Translations under genes and position numbers: made by a program
Notes under the pieces: model-generated
Databases searched by the model: none
The model's input: the letters and a program-made list of their open reading frames with translations, nothing else
Told to the model about the DNA's origin: nothing
Shown here: piece after piece, positions 1 through 7,507 of the stretch
Layout of the letters: every line of letters begins with the position of its first letter
Numbering within the stretch: position 1 is the first letter of the stretch
Source: Denitrificimonas halotolerans
GTDB taxonomy: Bacteria > Pseudomonadota > Gammaproteobacteria > Pseudomonadales > Pseudomonadaceae
NCBI RefSeq assembly: GCF_034259425.1
Contig: NZ_JAXIVU010000001.1
Location: forward strand, 186,001 to 250,000
Reading direction: 5' to 3'
Length of the DNA stretch: 64,000 nt

Positions 1-2
1 GG

Positions 3-569
3 GAACGTGCTAAGCAAGTTGCACGTGTATTTCAAGACCCTATGGCCGGTACTTGTGAAGACTTAACCATTGAAGAAAATATGTCACTGGCTGAGCAACG
101 TGGCCAACGCCGCGGGCTAAGTCGTGCAGTTAAAGCCTCATTGCGAGAAGGGTTTCGTGAGCACCTAGCTACCTTAGGTCTTGGCTTAGAAAATCGTCTC
201 CAAGACCGTATTGGCTTACTTTCTGGCGGGCAACGTCAAGCAGTTAGCTTACTGATGGCCGCATTACGTCCATCGGAAATTTTACTGCTCGATGAACACA
301 CCGCAGCACTGGACCCACGCACCGCAGACTTTGTCTTACAGCTGACCCAGCGCATCGTAAAAGAAAAAAACCTAACCACTATGATGGTAACGCACAGCAT
401 GCGCCAAGCTTTGGATGTTGGCGATCGTACCATTATGCTGCACCAAGGCCAGGTTGTTTTAGATGTCAGCGGCGAAGAACGTAAAGGGTTAGACGTCACC
501 GACTTGTTGGCCATGTTTGAAAAAGTACGCGGCGAAAAACTGGCCGATGACGCCTTACTTCTCAGTTAG
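3..569 (+). CDS. ABC transporter ATP-binding protein (TrpX/COG1101-like), 5' end outside window
   Basis: This is the C-terminal 188 residues of an ABC ATPase, open through the left edge of the window. It would energise an inner-membrane importer. Visible motifs in order are a Q-loop (VFQDP, about position 30), the ABC signature LSGGQRQ (about 219-239), Walker B with a D-loop (ILLLDEH...ALDP, about 279-315) and the H-loop (VTHS, about 390). The sequence around the Q-loop and the signature resembles the uncharacterised COG1101 ATPases that accompany TrpX-type amino-acid-binding proteins. That assignment comes from family memory, because the permease and binding protein would lie outside the window. 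Its stop lies one base before the next gene. Confidence 0.85.
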   Translation, partial: ERAKQVARVFQDPMAGTCEDLTIEENMSLAEQRGQRRGLSRAVKASLREGFREHLATLGLGLENRLQDRIGLLSGGQRQAVSLLMAALRPSEILLLDEHTAALDPRTADFVLQLTQRIVKEKNLTTMMVTHSMRQALDVGDRTIMLHQGQVVLDVSGEERKGLDVTDLLAMFEKVRGEKLADDALLLS

Positions 570-570
570 T

Positions 571-2400
571 ATGAACTTGCAACTGGGCTTAGTCTTATTT
601 CTACTACTCTGCGCAATGGTTTTATTTGTACGCAATAAACCACGCATGGATGTTGTTGCTGTGCTAATGATTGTAGCGCTACCTCTAACGGGTGTACTCA
701 GCACACAAGAGACTTTAGCCGGCTTTAGCGATCCTAGCGTTGTCGTGATCGCCGCTTTATTTGTGATTGGCGAAGGCCTGGTACGTACAGGTATCGCCTA
801 TCAGCTTGGCGAACGTTTAATGCACCGCTCAGGAAATAGCGAGATACGCCTTATTGTGCTCCTCATGCTGACCGTTGCGGGGTTGGGTTCCATTATGAGC
901 TCCACAGGTGTGGTAGCTATTTTTATTCCTGTAGTTCTGAGCATCGCAGCCCGCTTAAACATTCCACCTAGCCGCTTAATGATGCCACTCAGTTTTGCAG
1001 GCTTAATCAGTGGCATGCTTACACTGGTTGCTACACCCCCCAACATGATTGTGCACAGTGAGTTGGTACGTACAGGCTATACAGGCTTTAGCTTTTTTGC
1101 TTTTGCGCCTATTGGTTTAGCAATTTTATTTTTAGGCATCATTTATATGTTGCTCACACGCCATTGGCTTGCTCAACCTGACAAACAAAAAACTAAGCAT
1201 GAGCAACGTCATAAAATTGCTGACTTGGTACATGAGTACCGCCTAGTTGGACGCGAACGAAGACTACGTGTACGCCCTAACTCAAAACTCGCAGGACAAA
1301 CGCTAGATGAACTGCACTTGCGTAAAGAATACGGTATCAATGTAATTGCCATTGAACGCCAACGCCGCTTTCGCATCAAGCTGCTCAACGCCACAGGCAC
1401 GACTGAACTAGAAGCCGGTGATATTCTACTGGTTGACTTAGTTAGCCCTTCAATTAACTTATTAGGCTCTTACTATGAACTGGGCATCGAACCAGTATCG
1501 ATGCAAAACAGTTATTTTCATGACCATCACCGAGAACTAGGCTTAGCTGAAGTCATGCTACCCCCTGACTCTCGCTTAGCCGGTCAAACCATTCAGGAAC
1601 TGGGTTTTCGTTCCAAACGCAAACTGAATGTCTTGGGTCTACGTCGCAATCAAAAAGCCCTTGATGGCTTATTAGTAGATGAAGAGCTCAAAGCTGGCGA
1701 CACTTTATTAGTCGCCGGCAACTGGACGCATATCCGTGATTTACAAAGTCATAGCCGTGACTATTTAGTCTTGAGCTTACCAGCTGAAGTTGATGATGTT
1801 GCGCCAGCGATAAGCCAAGCCCCTCATGCTTTATTCAGCTTGGCGGTAATGATTATTCTAATGGTCGCAGGTTTAGTACCTAACGTCATTGCGGTGCTCA
1901 TTGGTTGCTTATTAATGGGCGCCTTTCGCTGTATTGATATGGAAAGTGCCTACCGTTCAATTCACTGGCAAAGTATTGTGCTGATTGTCGGCATGCTACC
2001 CTTCGCCTTGGCTCTACAAAAAACGGGGGGGATTGATTTAGCTGTAAGCGGCCTGATGAACCTCTTTGGTGATACTGGACCGCGAGTTATTTTAGCAATT
2101 CTATTTATAGCCACTGCGATTATTGGCTTATTTATTTCCAATACAGCAACTGCAGTATTAATGGCTCCTGTTGCTATTGCTAGCGCTGAAGCTTTACAAG
2201 TGTCACCTGCCCCTTTTGCTATGATTGTCGCCTTAGCTGCATCCGCAGCTTTTATGACACCCATTTCTTCCCCAGTAAACACCTTAGTACTGGGTCCTGG
2301 ACAATACCGTTTTGCTGACTTCGTGCGCATTGGCGTCCCTTTTACTGTGCTCGTTATGCTCACCAGCGTTACCCTTGTCCCTACACTCTTTCCACTTTAG
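571..2400 (+). CDS. SLC13 (DASS)-type permease with central RCK_C/TrkA-C domains
   Basis: This 610-residue inner-membrane transporter follows the SLC13/divalent anion:sodium symporter plan. N-terminal hydrophobic helices include an SSTGVVAIF-type loop, a soluble middle section (about residues 210-390) holds two RCK_C-like repeats ('LAGQTLDELHLR' and 'LAGQTIQELGFR'), and C-terminal helices include SNTATAVLMAP. The substrate could be sulfate or a dicarboxylate, but the sequence does not say. I chose ATG 571 because it sits directly behind the stop of the ABC gene. A TTG at 517 would add 18 non-hydrophobic residues and overlap that gene. No strong ribosome-binding site precedes either, so translational coupling is likely. 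Confidence 0.85.
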   Translation: MNLQLGLVLFLLLCAMVLFVRNKPRMDVVAVLMIVALPLTGVLSTQETLAGFSDPSVVVIAALFVIGEGLVRTGIAYQLGERLMHRSGNSEIRLIVLLMLTVAGLGSIMSSTGVVAIFIPVVLSIAARLNIPPSRLMMPLSFAGLISGMLTLVATPPNMIVHSELVRTGYTGFSFFAFAPIGLAILFLGIIYMLLTRHWLAQPDKQKTKHEQRHKIADLVHEYRLVGRERRLRVRPNSKLAGQTLDELHLRKEYGINVIAIERQRRFRIKLLNATGTTELEAGDILLVDLVSPSINLLGSYYELGIEPVSMQNSYFHDHHRELGLAEVMLPPDSRLAGQTIQELGFRSKRKLNVLGLRRNQKALDGLLVDEELKAGDTLLVAGNWTHIRDLQSHSRDYLVLSLPAEVDDVAPAISQAPHALFSLAVMIILMVAGLVPNVIAVLIGCLLMGAFRCIDMESAYRSIHWQSIVLIVGMLPFALALQKTGGIDLAVSGLMNLFGDTGPRVILAILFIATAIIGLFISNTATAVLMAPVAIASAEALQVSPAPFAMIVALAASAAFMTPISSPVNTLVLGPGQYRFADFVRIGVPFTVLVMLTSVTLVPTLFPL

Positions 2401-2678
2401 CGCTATCATGATGAACAATGAGACGAAAATACGCCATTAGCAAACGCCCTCCAAATGACAACACCAGCCTCGCCATTGAGCAATCCTGCGATATTATTGA
2501 CTACTCAACAAAACAGTAACCATACGGCATACCACAAAACATATTCTGCTATAGACTTCTGCACCTGCATTCATGCTACCCACATAGAGAGTTAACAGTT
2601 TTAATTCGAGCTGGTCAGTGCCATAGCAAAGCACAACATCGTTTATCCAGAAAAACCACAACACATAAGTAAAAATAT
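2401..2678. other. intergenic stretch with no gene seen
   Basis: About 280 bases lie between the convergent permease gene and the dcd terminator. I see no reading frame with coding character, no tRNA and no clear repeat. Confidence 0.6.
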
Positions 2679-2712
2679 AAAACGGCAGACTGCTTACACA
2701 ATCTGCCGTTTT
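2679..2712 (-). terminator. rho-independent terminator downstream of dcd
   Basis: An 11-bp perfect inverted repeat (AAAACGGCAGA / TCTGCCGTTTT) with a 12-base loop is followed on the minus strand by an AT-rich, T-rich tract. The A-run on the other side lets it also serve the convergent permease gene. Confidence 0.8.
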
Positions 2713-2739
2713 TAAACATCGTATGACTGCTATTAAATA

Positions 2740-3306
2740 TTAGGCTCGCGGCAAAGTTACACCACGCTGACCTTGGTACTTGCCATCACGATCTTTATAG
2801 GACACTTCACATTCCTCGTCAGACTCTAAAAACAACATCTGAGCCACACCTTCATTGGCATAAATCTTAGCAGGCAAGGTTGTTGTATTTGAAAATTCTA
2901 ATGTCACGTGCCCCTCCCACTCTGGCTCAAGTGGCGTTACGTTGACAATAATACCGCAACGAGCATAGGTGCTCTTACCTAGGCAAATCGTCAATACATT
3001 ACGTGGAATACGAAAGTATTCTACAGTACGGGCCAGAGCAAAAGAGTTCGGTGGGATAATACACACTGGGCCTTTCACATCAACGAAACTCTTCTCATCG
3101 AAATCTTTAGGATCCACCGTCACTGAGTGCAAATTCGTAAAAACCTTGAACTCATCAGCACAGCGTACATCATAGCCGTAGCTCGACACACCGTATGAAA
3201 TCAGACGTTCACCACCTTCATTACGCACCTGACGCTCAACAAATGGCTCGATCATGCCATGCTCTTGTGCCATACGGCGAATCCACTTATCCGACTTAAT
3301 ACTCAT
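2740..3306 (-). CDS. dcd: dCTP deaminase
   Basis: At 188 residues this is the usual length for Dcd, which deaminates dCTP to dUTP and ammonia in the thymidylate supply route. Supporting sequence includes the LISYGVSSYGYDVR block, the nucleotide-binding SFALAR segment, GKSTYAR, and GHVTLEFSN, where Glu137 matches the known catalytic glutamate. It is a single-gene unit with its own terminator. A TATAAT-like hexamer on the minus strand at 3335-3340 is a possible -10 element, but no convincing -35 is visible. Nothing is unusual in the protein. Confidence 0.97.
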   Translation of the reverse strand: MSIKSDKWIRRMAQEHGMIEPFVERQVRNEGGERLISYGVSSYGYDVRCADEFKVFTNLHSVTVDPKDFDEKSFVDVKGPVCIIPPNSFALARTVEYFRIPRNVLTICLGKSTYARCGIIVNVTPLEPEWEGHVTLEFSNTTTLPAKIYANEGVAQMLFLESDEECEVSYKDRDGKYQGQRGVTLPRA

Positions 3307-3606
3307 GCCATACTTCCTAAAAAACTGTTGAAATATTATAAAGCTAGTTTACCTATATTCAGGAGCGACTGACACTAATAAGTCATTCGCAGTGCTTCAA
3401 GCTCCGCCCCCTGATTTAAAACAATTTGCAAAATAATGCTGGTACTTCAAATAAAATCAGGTACAGTAGACGTCACTGCTGCTGCAAATGTGTAACCGTG
3501 AATCAATATATGTTTAGATCTCGATCCAATCATTGCTACGACTCCTGTAACTCCTTGCGCTCAGTATCAACTTGGGCTCAAATCCAAGCATAATTTTACT
3601 TCGTAC
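3307..3606. other. divergent intergenic region between dcd and the cold-shock gene
   Basis: About 300 bases hold no gene. The region must contain the dcd promoter and the promoter and leader of the cold-shock gene. Cold-shock genes usually have long structured leaders, and a small hairpin (CTTGG...CCAAG, near 3570-3587) sits shortly before the ribosome-binding site. I cannot place the transcription start. Confidence 0.5.
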
Positions 3607-3619
3607 AAGGAGACATACA

Positions 3620-3832
3620 ATGTCTAATCGCCAAACTGGTGTAGTTAAATGGTTTAATGATGAAAAAGGCTTCGGCTTCATCACTCCTCAATCAGGTGAC
3701 GATTTATTCGTTCACTTCCGCGCTATCCAAAGCGACGGTTTCAAAAGCCTGAAAGAAGGCCAAACTGTATCTTTCGTCGCAGCTCGCGGCCAGAAAGGTA
3801 TGCAGGCTGAAGAAGTACAAGTTGTTTCTTAA
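3620..3832 (+). CDS. cold-shock domain protein (CspA family)
   Basis: This is a 70-residue single cold-shock domain, the standard size. RNP1 (KGFGFI) and RNP2 (DLFVHF) are both present, which marks a single-stranded nucleic-acid-binding RNA chaperone in the cytoplasm. The start at ATG 3620 is set by a good AAGGAG at 3606-3611 with suitable spacing; an upstream in-frame start at 3572 would add 16 residues that do not belong to the fold. A strong terminator follows directly, so the gene is monocistronic. Which paralogue it is, cold-inducible or constitutive, cannot be told. Confidence 0.95.
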   Translation: MSNRQTGVVKWFNDEKGFGFITPQSGDDLFVHFRAIQSDGFKSLKEGQTVSFVAARGQKGMQAEEVQVVS

Positions 3833-3844
3833 TTTGTAATTCTT

Positions 3845-3871
3845 AAAAAACCCGCTCCGGCGGGTTTTTTT
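3845..3871 (+). terminator. terminator of the cold-shock gene
   Basis: A GC stem CCCGC/GCGGG with a TCCG loop is flanked by A6 and T7 runs, a classic intrinsic terminator. Confidence 0.92.
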
Positions 3872-3997
3872 ATGTCTCCTATTTCCTTTCCTACACATAA
3901 CCATTCTTACAACCTTGAAACTCAAGCACAAATAAAAACGCGCCACTCAATCAGCTTTCTCAGCCGAATCAATGGCGCGTTAATAATCTCTATAAAT

Positions 3998-4219
3998 TTA
4001 GCTTTTTGCCGCTTTAGCACTAGGTTTTACTGCTGGCTTACGCGTTGCTGGTGTTGAACGTCGGAAATAACTCACCTGCTGCTGTCCACTTAAACCACGT
4101 GGTACTTTTTCAATTTCGCCACCTTGCTTTAAAAAGGCTGCGGTCTGCTCTGCGAGAGTTGAACGCGAAGTAACAGCTTCTGCTGGCTTCGCACGGGTAC
4201 TAGATCCTTTAATACGCAT
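3998..4219 (-). CDS. small basic protein, SutA-like motif, function unknown
   Basis: This 73-residue protein is rich in Lys, Arg, Ser, Thr and Ala, with a Pro/Ala/Lys tail that is probably disordered. Residues around 23-45 (LAEQTAAFLKQGGEIEKVP) resemble the AxxFLxxGGxVxxI segment I remember from the Pseudomonas transcription regulator SutA. The acidic half of SutA is missing, so this is at most a distant relative. The start at 4219 is chosen because the perfect AGGAGG (complement of 4231-4236) lies 11 bases upstream; the alternative ATG at 4228 would leave only 2 bases. A near-consensus promoter lies upstream, so the gene looks well expressed. Confidence 0.75.
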   Translation of the reverse strand: MRIKGSSTRAKPAEAVTSRSTLAEQTAAFLKQGGEIEKVPRGLSGQQQVSYFRRSTPATRKPAVKPSAKAAKS

Positions 4220-4255
4220 GACTACCATATCCTCCTCAAACGTGTATGGTTACCT

Positions 4256-4284
4256 ATAATATGACAAAATATTATAAAAGTCAA
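4256..4284 (-). promoter_or_regulatory. sigma70 promoter for the small basic protein gene
   Basis: On the minus strand TTGACT (4284-4279) and TATTAT (4261-4256) are separated by 17 bp. Transcription would start near 4249, giving a short leader with the AGGAGG site. Confidence 0.7.
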
Positions 4285-4524
4285 AATCATATAACCATAA
4301 GTTATTAGAGGGATACTGTCAGAACATTTATGCTTAGTAAGTTAAGACTAAAATACAAAGAAATAAGAAGATTAAGAAAAACAAAGGCTTAACAAGAAGC
4401 CTTTTCATCAAAAACTTCTAAGCTGAAAAACACTAAGCCTTTTACACAGCCCGATAAGAAGTAACCACTGTCACCTACAGATAGACTCCCATCACCGTAC
4501 TTCACTTCACCTTAATAAACAGCC
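4285..4524. other. AT-rich intergenic stretch, no gene seen
   Basis: This stretch of about 240 bases (about 305 counting the promoter and leader) separates ycgL from the small basic protein gene. It holds no coding frame of note and no clear terminator stem for ycgL. Confidence 0.5.
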
Positions 4525-4818
4525 CTAGACAGGGTCGTTACGGCGCAATAACTCCTCAGGCCAGTGCACAACATAATCATCTTCAGGTGGCGGCATCTGT
4601 AAAAAGTAGCCCTTAGTATCCAAACTCTCTAACACGTCGCTGATATCTTCACGCGCCAATTTACGCTCCGGTGTTAAGACTAAATCAAAAGCATGCTTAG
4701 ACTTTCCAAACAACTCCAATAACGGTTCAGGCACGCGTTTTAATCCATCTGCACGTAGCACATATAAATACATCCCTACTTTTTTAGTACTCTGATAAAC
4801 TGAGCAAATACGCTTCAC
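4525..4818 (-). CDS. YcgL domain-containing protein
   Basis: This 97-residue cytoplasmic protein of the YcgL family (DUF709) is recognised from the N-terminal KRICSVYQSTKKVGMYLYV block and the conserved GYFLQMPPPEDD segment. No biochemical function is established for the family. The start is the GTG at 4818: the stop codon of rnd is TAG and its last G is the first base of this GTG, so the genes overlap by one base and are translationally coupled. A longer frame from 4836 would lie inside rnd. The rnd-ycgL pair is conserved in Pseudomonas. Confidence 0.92.
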   Translation of the reverse strand: MKRICSVYQSTKKVGMYLYVLRADGLKRVPEPLLELFGKSKHAFDLVLTPERKLAREDISDVLESLDTKGYFLQMPPPEDDYVVHWPEELLRRNDPV

Positions 4819-5939
4819 TACACGCCCTCTAAACAATTTAATAAAGCATCGCCCATCAACTCACGACGCCAACCTTGTAAACTATCTGGTAAATGATACG
4901 GCCCTTCCGGATAGCCCGTCCGCAGCAGCTCTTCAAGAATTTTCTTGCGCAACATCACTTCAGGAGCAATATTCAAGTCTTTAGCCAAGTCTAAACCTAC
5001 CTTTCGCAAACGCTTCAGAATCTTTGATGCTTCAACCGGCAAAGGTTCTGGCAAAGGGTCAGGCCACTCTTCGGGTGGCAACCCCTTCGCCTGACTAATC
5101 ATATCGAGCAAAATTTTACCTTCATTACGCAAAATACGCGGATGCATATCTTCGAGCTTGGCTAAGTGTGCCATACTGACTGGCTGCTCATAAGCCAACG
5201 CCCATAAAGTACTCTCCCGAATAATACGATTACGCGGTACATTACGCTGACGGGCCTGCTGCTCACGCCAAGCTGATAGAATACGCAGAACAGCCAACTG
5301 TTGCGGTGACAATTTCCAGGCCAACTTAACTGAACGCCACAACTCATAAGGGTCTGTAGTCTTTTGCGCAGCAGCCACTAAAGCGGCACCATCTTCTAGC
5401 ACCCAAGCATACTTTTGTTCTGATAACTGTTGCACCAGTGCACGATACACTTCCACTAAATACGCTGTATCTTGCGCTGCATATTCAACCTGCAAATCAC
5501 TTAATGGCCTCTGCAACCAATTCGACCGTGTCTCGCCTTTAGGCAATTCAATACCAAGTAACTCTAGTACAAGGCGTGAATACCCCATCGAAAAACCAAT
5601 ATTTAAATACCCAGCAGCCAACTGAGTATCAAACAAAGGCTCAGGTAACGCGCCCGTTAATAAAGCGAACACTTCAAGATCTTCACCACAGGCGTGCAAT
5701 ACCTTAACTACACGCTGATTGCCAAACACTTCTGCTAAAGGCTGCCAATTATCAATCAATAAAGGGTCAATCAAGTAAGTTTTCTCAGTATCACTGACCT
5801 GTAACAACCCAGCAATCGGGTAAAATGTATCAACGCGAATAAACTCAGTATCCAACGCAATAAAATCTAATGTGTTCCAATGTTGACAACGCTCCAACAA
5901 TTGCTCATCACTACTAATCCAGTTTATTTGTATGGACAC
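4818..5939 (-). CDS. rnd: ribonuclease D
   Basis: This 373-residue 3'-5' exoribonuclease trims tRNA precursors and other stable RNAs. The DEDD exonuclease domain comes first, with ExoI FIALDTEF (Asp30, Glu32) and later HACGEDLEVF and the YAAQDTAYL ExoIII block. An HRDC domain follows at about residues 210-290 (LSAWREQQARQRNVPRNRI), then the RNase D C-terminal helical domain. The start codon is GTG, giving MSIQINW. The downstream partner is ycgL, coupled by a one-base overlap. Confidence 0.95.
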   Translation of the reverse strand: MSIQINWISSDEQLLERCQHWNTLDFIALDTEFIRVDTFYPIAGLLQVSDTEKTYLIDPLLIDNWQPLAEVFGNQRVVKVLHACGEDLEVFALLTGALPEPLFDTQLAAGYLNIGFSMGYSRLVLELLGIELPKGETRSNWLQRPLSDLQVEYAAQDTAYLVEVYRALVQQLSEQKYAWVLEDGAALVAAAQKTTDPYELWRSVKLAWKLSPQQLAVLRILSAWREQQARQRNVPRNRIIRESTLWALAYEQPVSMAHLAKLEDMHPRILRNEGKILLDMISQAKGLPPEEWPDPLPEPLPVEASKILKRLRKVGLDLAKDLNIAPEVMLRKKILEELLRTGYPEGPYHLPDSLQGWRRELMGDALLNCLEGV

Positions 5940-6167
5940 AAGGCGACTCCTTAAAATTCAACCCCAGTATACAATTGTCGGTCCTGCTTAAACACACTCG
6001 GTTTGGGTCTTAACCCTATACCAAGAAAACTAAACTATCATTTCAGCTTTAATAACTCAGCGCCCCATTTCATTGCTTCAACCTACACTGCACTTCTAAA
6101 ATCTAAATGGCGGGGAATGCTCTTCACCTATTAAGAAGAAGTCCATCGTCTATCCTAGTGACGTTAA

Positions 6168-6290
6168 TTGACATCCTCCCCGACCTAAAGGACGGTGATT
6201 CCTACCGCTAGACGGCCATGCTCGGCCGCGAGAATGTTACGTGCCGCGTTGATATCGCGATCGTGGGCGACACCACACCCACTGCACGTC
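6168..6290 (-). ncRNA. possible omega (reRNA) scaffold at the tnpB right end
   Basis: In the TnpB family the guide RNA is made from the 3' end of the gene plus the element's right end, with the guide read from the adjacent host DNA. Here the tnpB 3' end runs into the hairpin at 6178-6195 and the GATGTCAA border. The guide would then be the minus-strand bases just below 6168. The 5' limit is arbitrary. This rests on family knowledge and position only. Confidence 0.3.
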
Positions 6291-7186
6291 CATTCTCTTA
6301 TTCCAAGTCCTGCGATACCTTTCGGCCTCGATTCGGGCAAACTGCCGCAACTCGAGCAGGTTTGGGTGGTGTATGCCTCGTCAATTTCCTTAAAAACAAT
6401 GCCTGCGTGAGCGCATTTATAGTCCAGCATTGTTTCTAATTGACCCCAGCCAGCGTCCAGCACTGACTTGGCCATCGTGGTTTTAACGAGCTTTAAACTA
6501 CTGACGTTGCCCACATAGATTTCACCGCAGCGGTTGACCAGCGTGCGGCTGAACTTGTGCAGGGCATCTTTTCTACGGTTAGCGATTTTCGCGTGAATGG
6601 TTTTGACTTGGGTTTTATTTCTGGCTCGTTGCGCTATGGCCAGTTTTTCCTCAAGGCCACGATAGAAGCGGCCCGCTTCCAGTTTTATGCCATCCGAGCA
6701 GGTGGCAGTGTCGGTCAAACCCAGGTCAATACCGATACGGTCTTGGCCTTTGATTGGCTCGACCTCCACATCAACCACTACATTGAAGTACCAGCGGCCA
6801 CGGGCATCTTCATTGAAACTGGCCGAGCGGAGTTTATATTGGCTCAAACCGTAGCTATCCCAGACCTTAAGGTAGACCTGTCCGTTTTTCCATTGAGCTG
6901 CACCTGTATTGACGGGTATCCAGCCCAGTGAGCGGCATACACCGCCTGATTTGCGCCAGTTCAGTCGCACTTTCTTAAACTGCTTGCGGCGTGTGACATA
7001 CTCACCCGCAATGCACTGTAAGGTTTGGCTGTGCAGGCCAAGCTCTTTACCTGCGCCCTTAGTGTAGGGATGCATATCATACGCAGACAAAAACACACCA
7101 CGCTCTTTAATCGAGCGTTGACTTAATTCATTGACAAAGTTCCAGACGAAATTGACGCTTCGAGCCATGCGGTTTAGCAGGGGCAC
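6185..7186 (-). CDS. tnpB: TnpB-family RNA-guided nuclease, N-terminus interrupted
   Basis: The open frame is 333 residues from a GTG. RuvC-I is IGIDLGLTDTA (Asp154), the zinc finger is Cys277/Cys280 with Cys301/Cys304, and RuvC-III is HDRDINAARN (Asp311). The RuvC-II glutamate is not at its usual place: YVGNVSS (225-230) lacks it, but Glu270 in EIDEAYTTQTC may replace it. The frame continues upstream to an ATG at 7243 with a sensible family N-terminus (MRRAKTLKVRV), but two in-frame TGA codons at 7204-7202 and 7198-7196 interrupt it inside a hexanucleotide repeat. Either the gene is broken or a shortened protein starts at the GTG, losing about 19 residues including the first beta strand. Family members act as RNA-guided DNA nucleases that help retain their element. 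Confidence 0.8.
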   Translation of the reverse strand: MPLLNRMARSVNFVWNFVNELSQRSIKERGVFLSAYDMHPYTKGAGKELGLHSQTLQCIAGEYVTRRKQFKKVRLNWRKSGGVCRSLGWIPVNTGAAQWKNGQVYLKVWDSYGLSQYKLRSASFNEDARGRWYFNVVVDVEVEPIKGQDRIGIDLGLTDTATCSDGIKLEAGRFYRGLEEKLAIAQRARNKTQVKTIHAKIANRRKDALHKFSRTLVNRCGEIYVGNVSSLKLVKTTMAKSVLDAGWGQLETMLDYKCAHAGIVFKEIDEAYTTQTCSSCGSLPESRPKGIAGLGIREWTCSGCGVAHDRDINAARNILAAEHGRLAVGITVL

Positions 7187-7195
7187 ATGCCTGTC

Positions 7196-7219
7196 TCAGA
7201 CTCAGACTAGGACTCGGAC
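7196..7219 (-). repeat. tandem hexanucleotide repeat inside the tnpB 5' coding region
   Basis: Four contiguous 6-base units of the form GTC-CGA, GTC-CTA, GTC-TGA and GTC-TGA are read on the minus strand, then GAC. In the tnpB frame they spell Val-Arg-Val-Leu-Val-stop-Val-stop. An ancestral VRVRD, with two units, matches the family N-terminus, so the repeat looks like an expansion plus point changes. Confidence 0.8.
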
Positions 7220-7507
7220 TTTTAATGTTTTGGCGCGCCTCATAATGCTGTATATAATGCCAGTACCAACCTATACTGCAAAGACTTTAACAGTCTGTCA
7301 GGGGGTTAAAGGGCTGCTCACGCAGCCCTCGCTATCCATCCCTGCACTAAAAGTACGAGGTCTTACACGATTTTGATAAAAAAGTTTCTCCTCGTTAACA
7401 AAGGTAAACAACTTTCAATATGTTTTTTTGCTAAACTCAAAAGCATATAAAGCCTGCTCACGCGACGCTTTAGTTTTCCTGTAATGAATAAACGATGTAC
7501 TCAATCT

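Larger units (their letters stand above)
6168..7330 (-). mobile_element. IS1341-type (tnpB-only) element of the IS200/IS605 superfamily, ends approximate
   Basis: The region carries a TnpB gene, no TnpA transposase, and visibly higher G+C than its neighbours, which indicates transfer from a GC-richer donor. The right end is inferred from the hairpin (CCGACC TAAA GGACGG with one mismatch) at the gene's 3' end followed by GATGTCAA on the minus strand, ending near 6168. The left end is uncertain. A 6-bp GC hairpin (GGGCTG/CAGCCC, 7311-7328) upstream of tnpB may belong to it. Members of this group have no terminal inverted repeats, so the borders need comparison with an empty site. Confidence 0.65.

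Noticed and set aside
6195..6931. Plus-strand open frames of 71-124 codons inside the tnpB element
   Set aside because: They lie antisense to tnpB, whose frame explains the codon pattern and conserved motifs; none shows a family motif or ribosome-binding site.
7311..7328. The GGGCTG/CAGCCC hairpin as a transcription terminator
   Set aside because: No T-run follows on either strand; it is better seen as possible left-end structure of the tnpB element, and even that is unproven.
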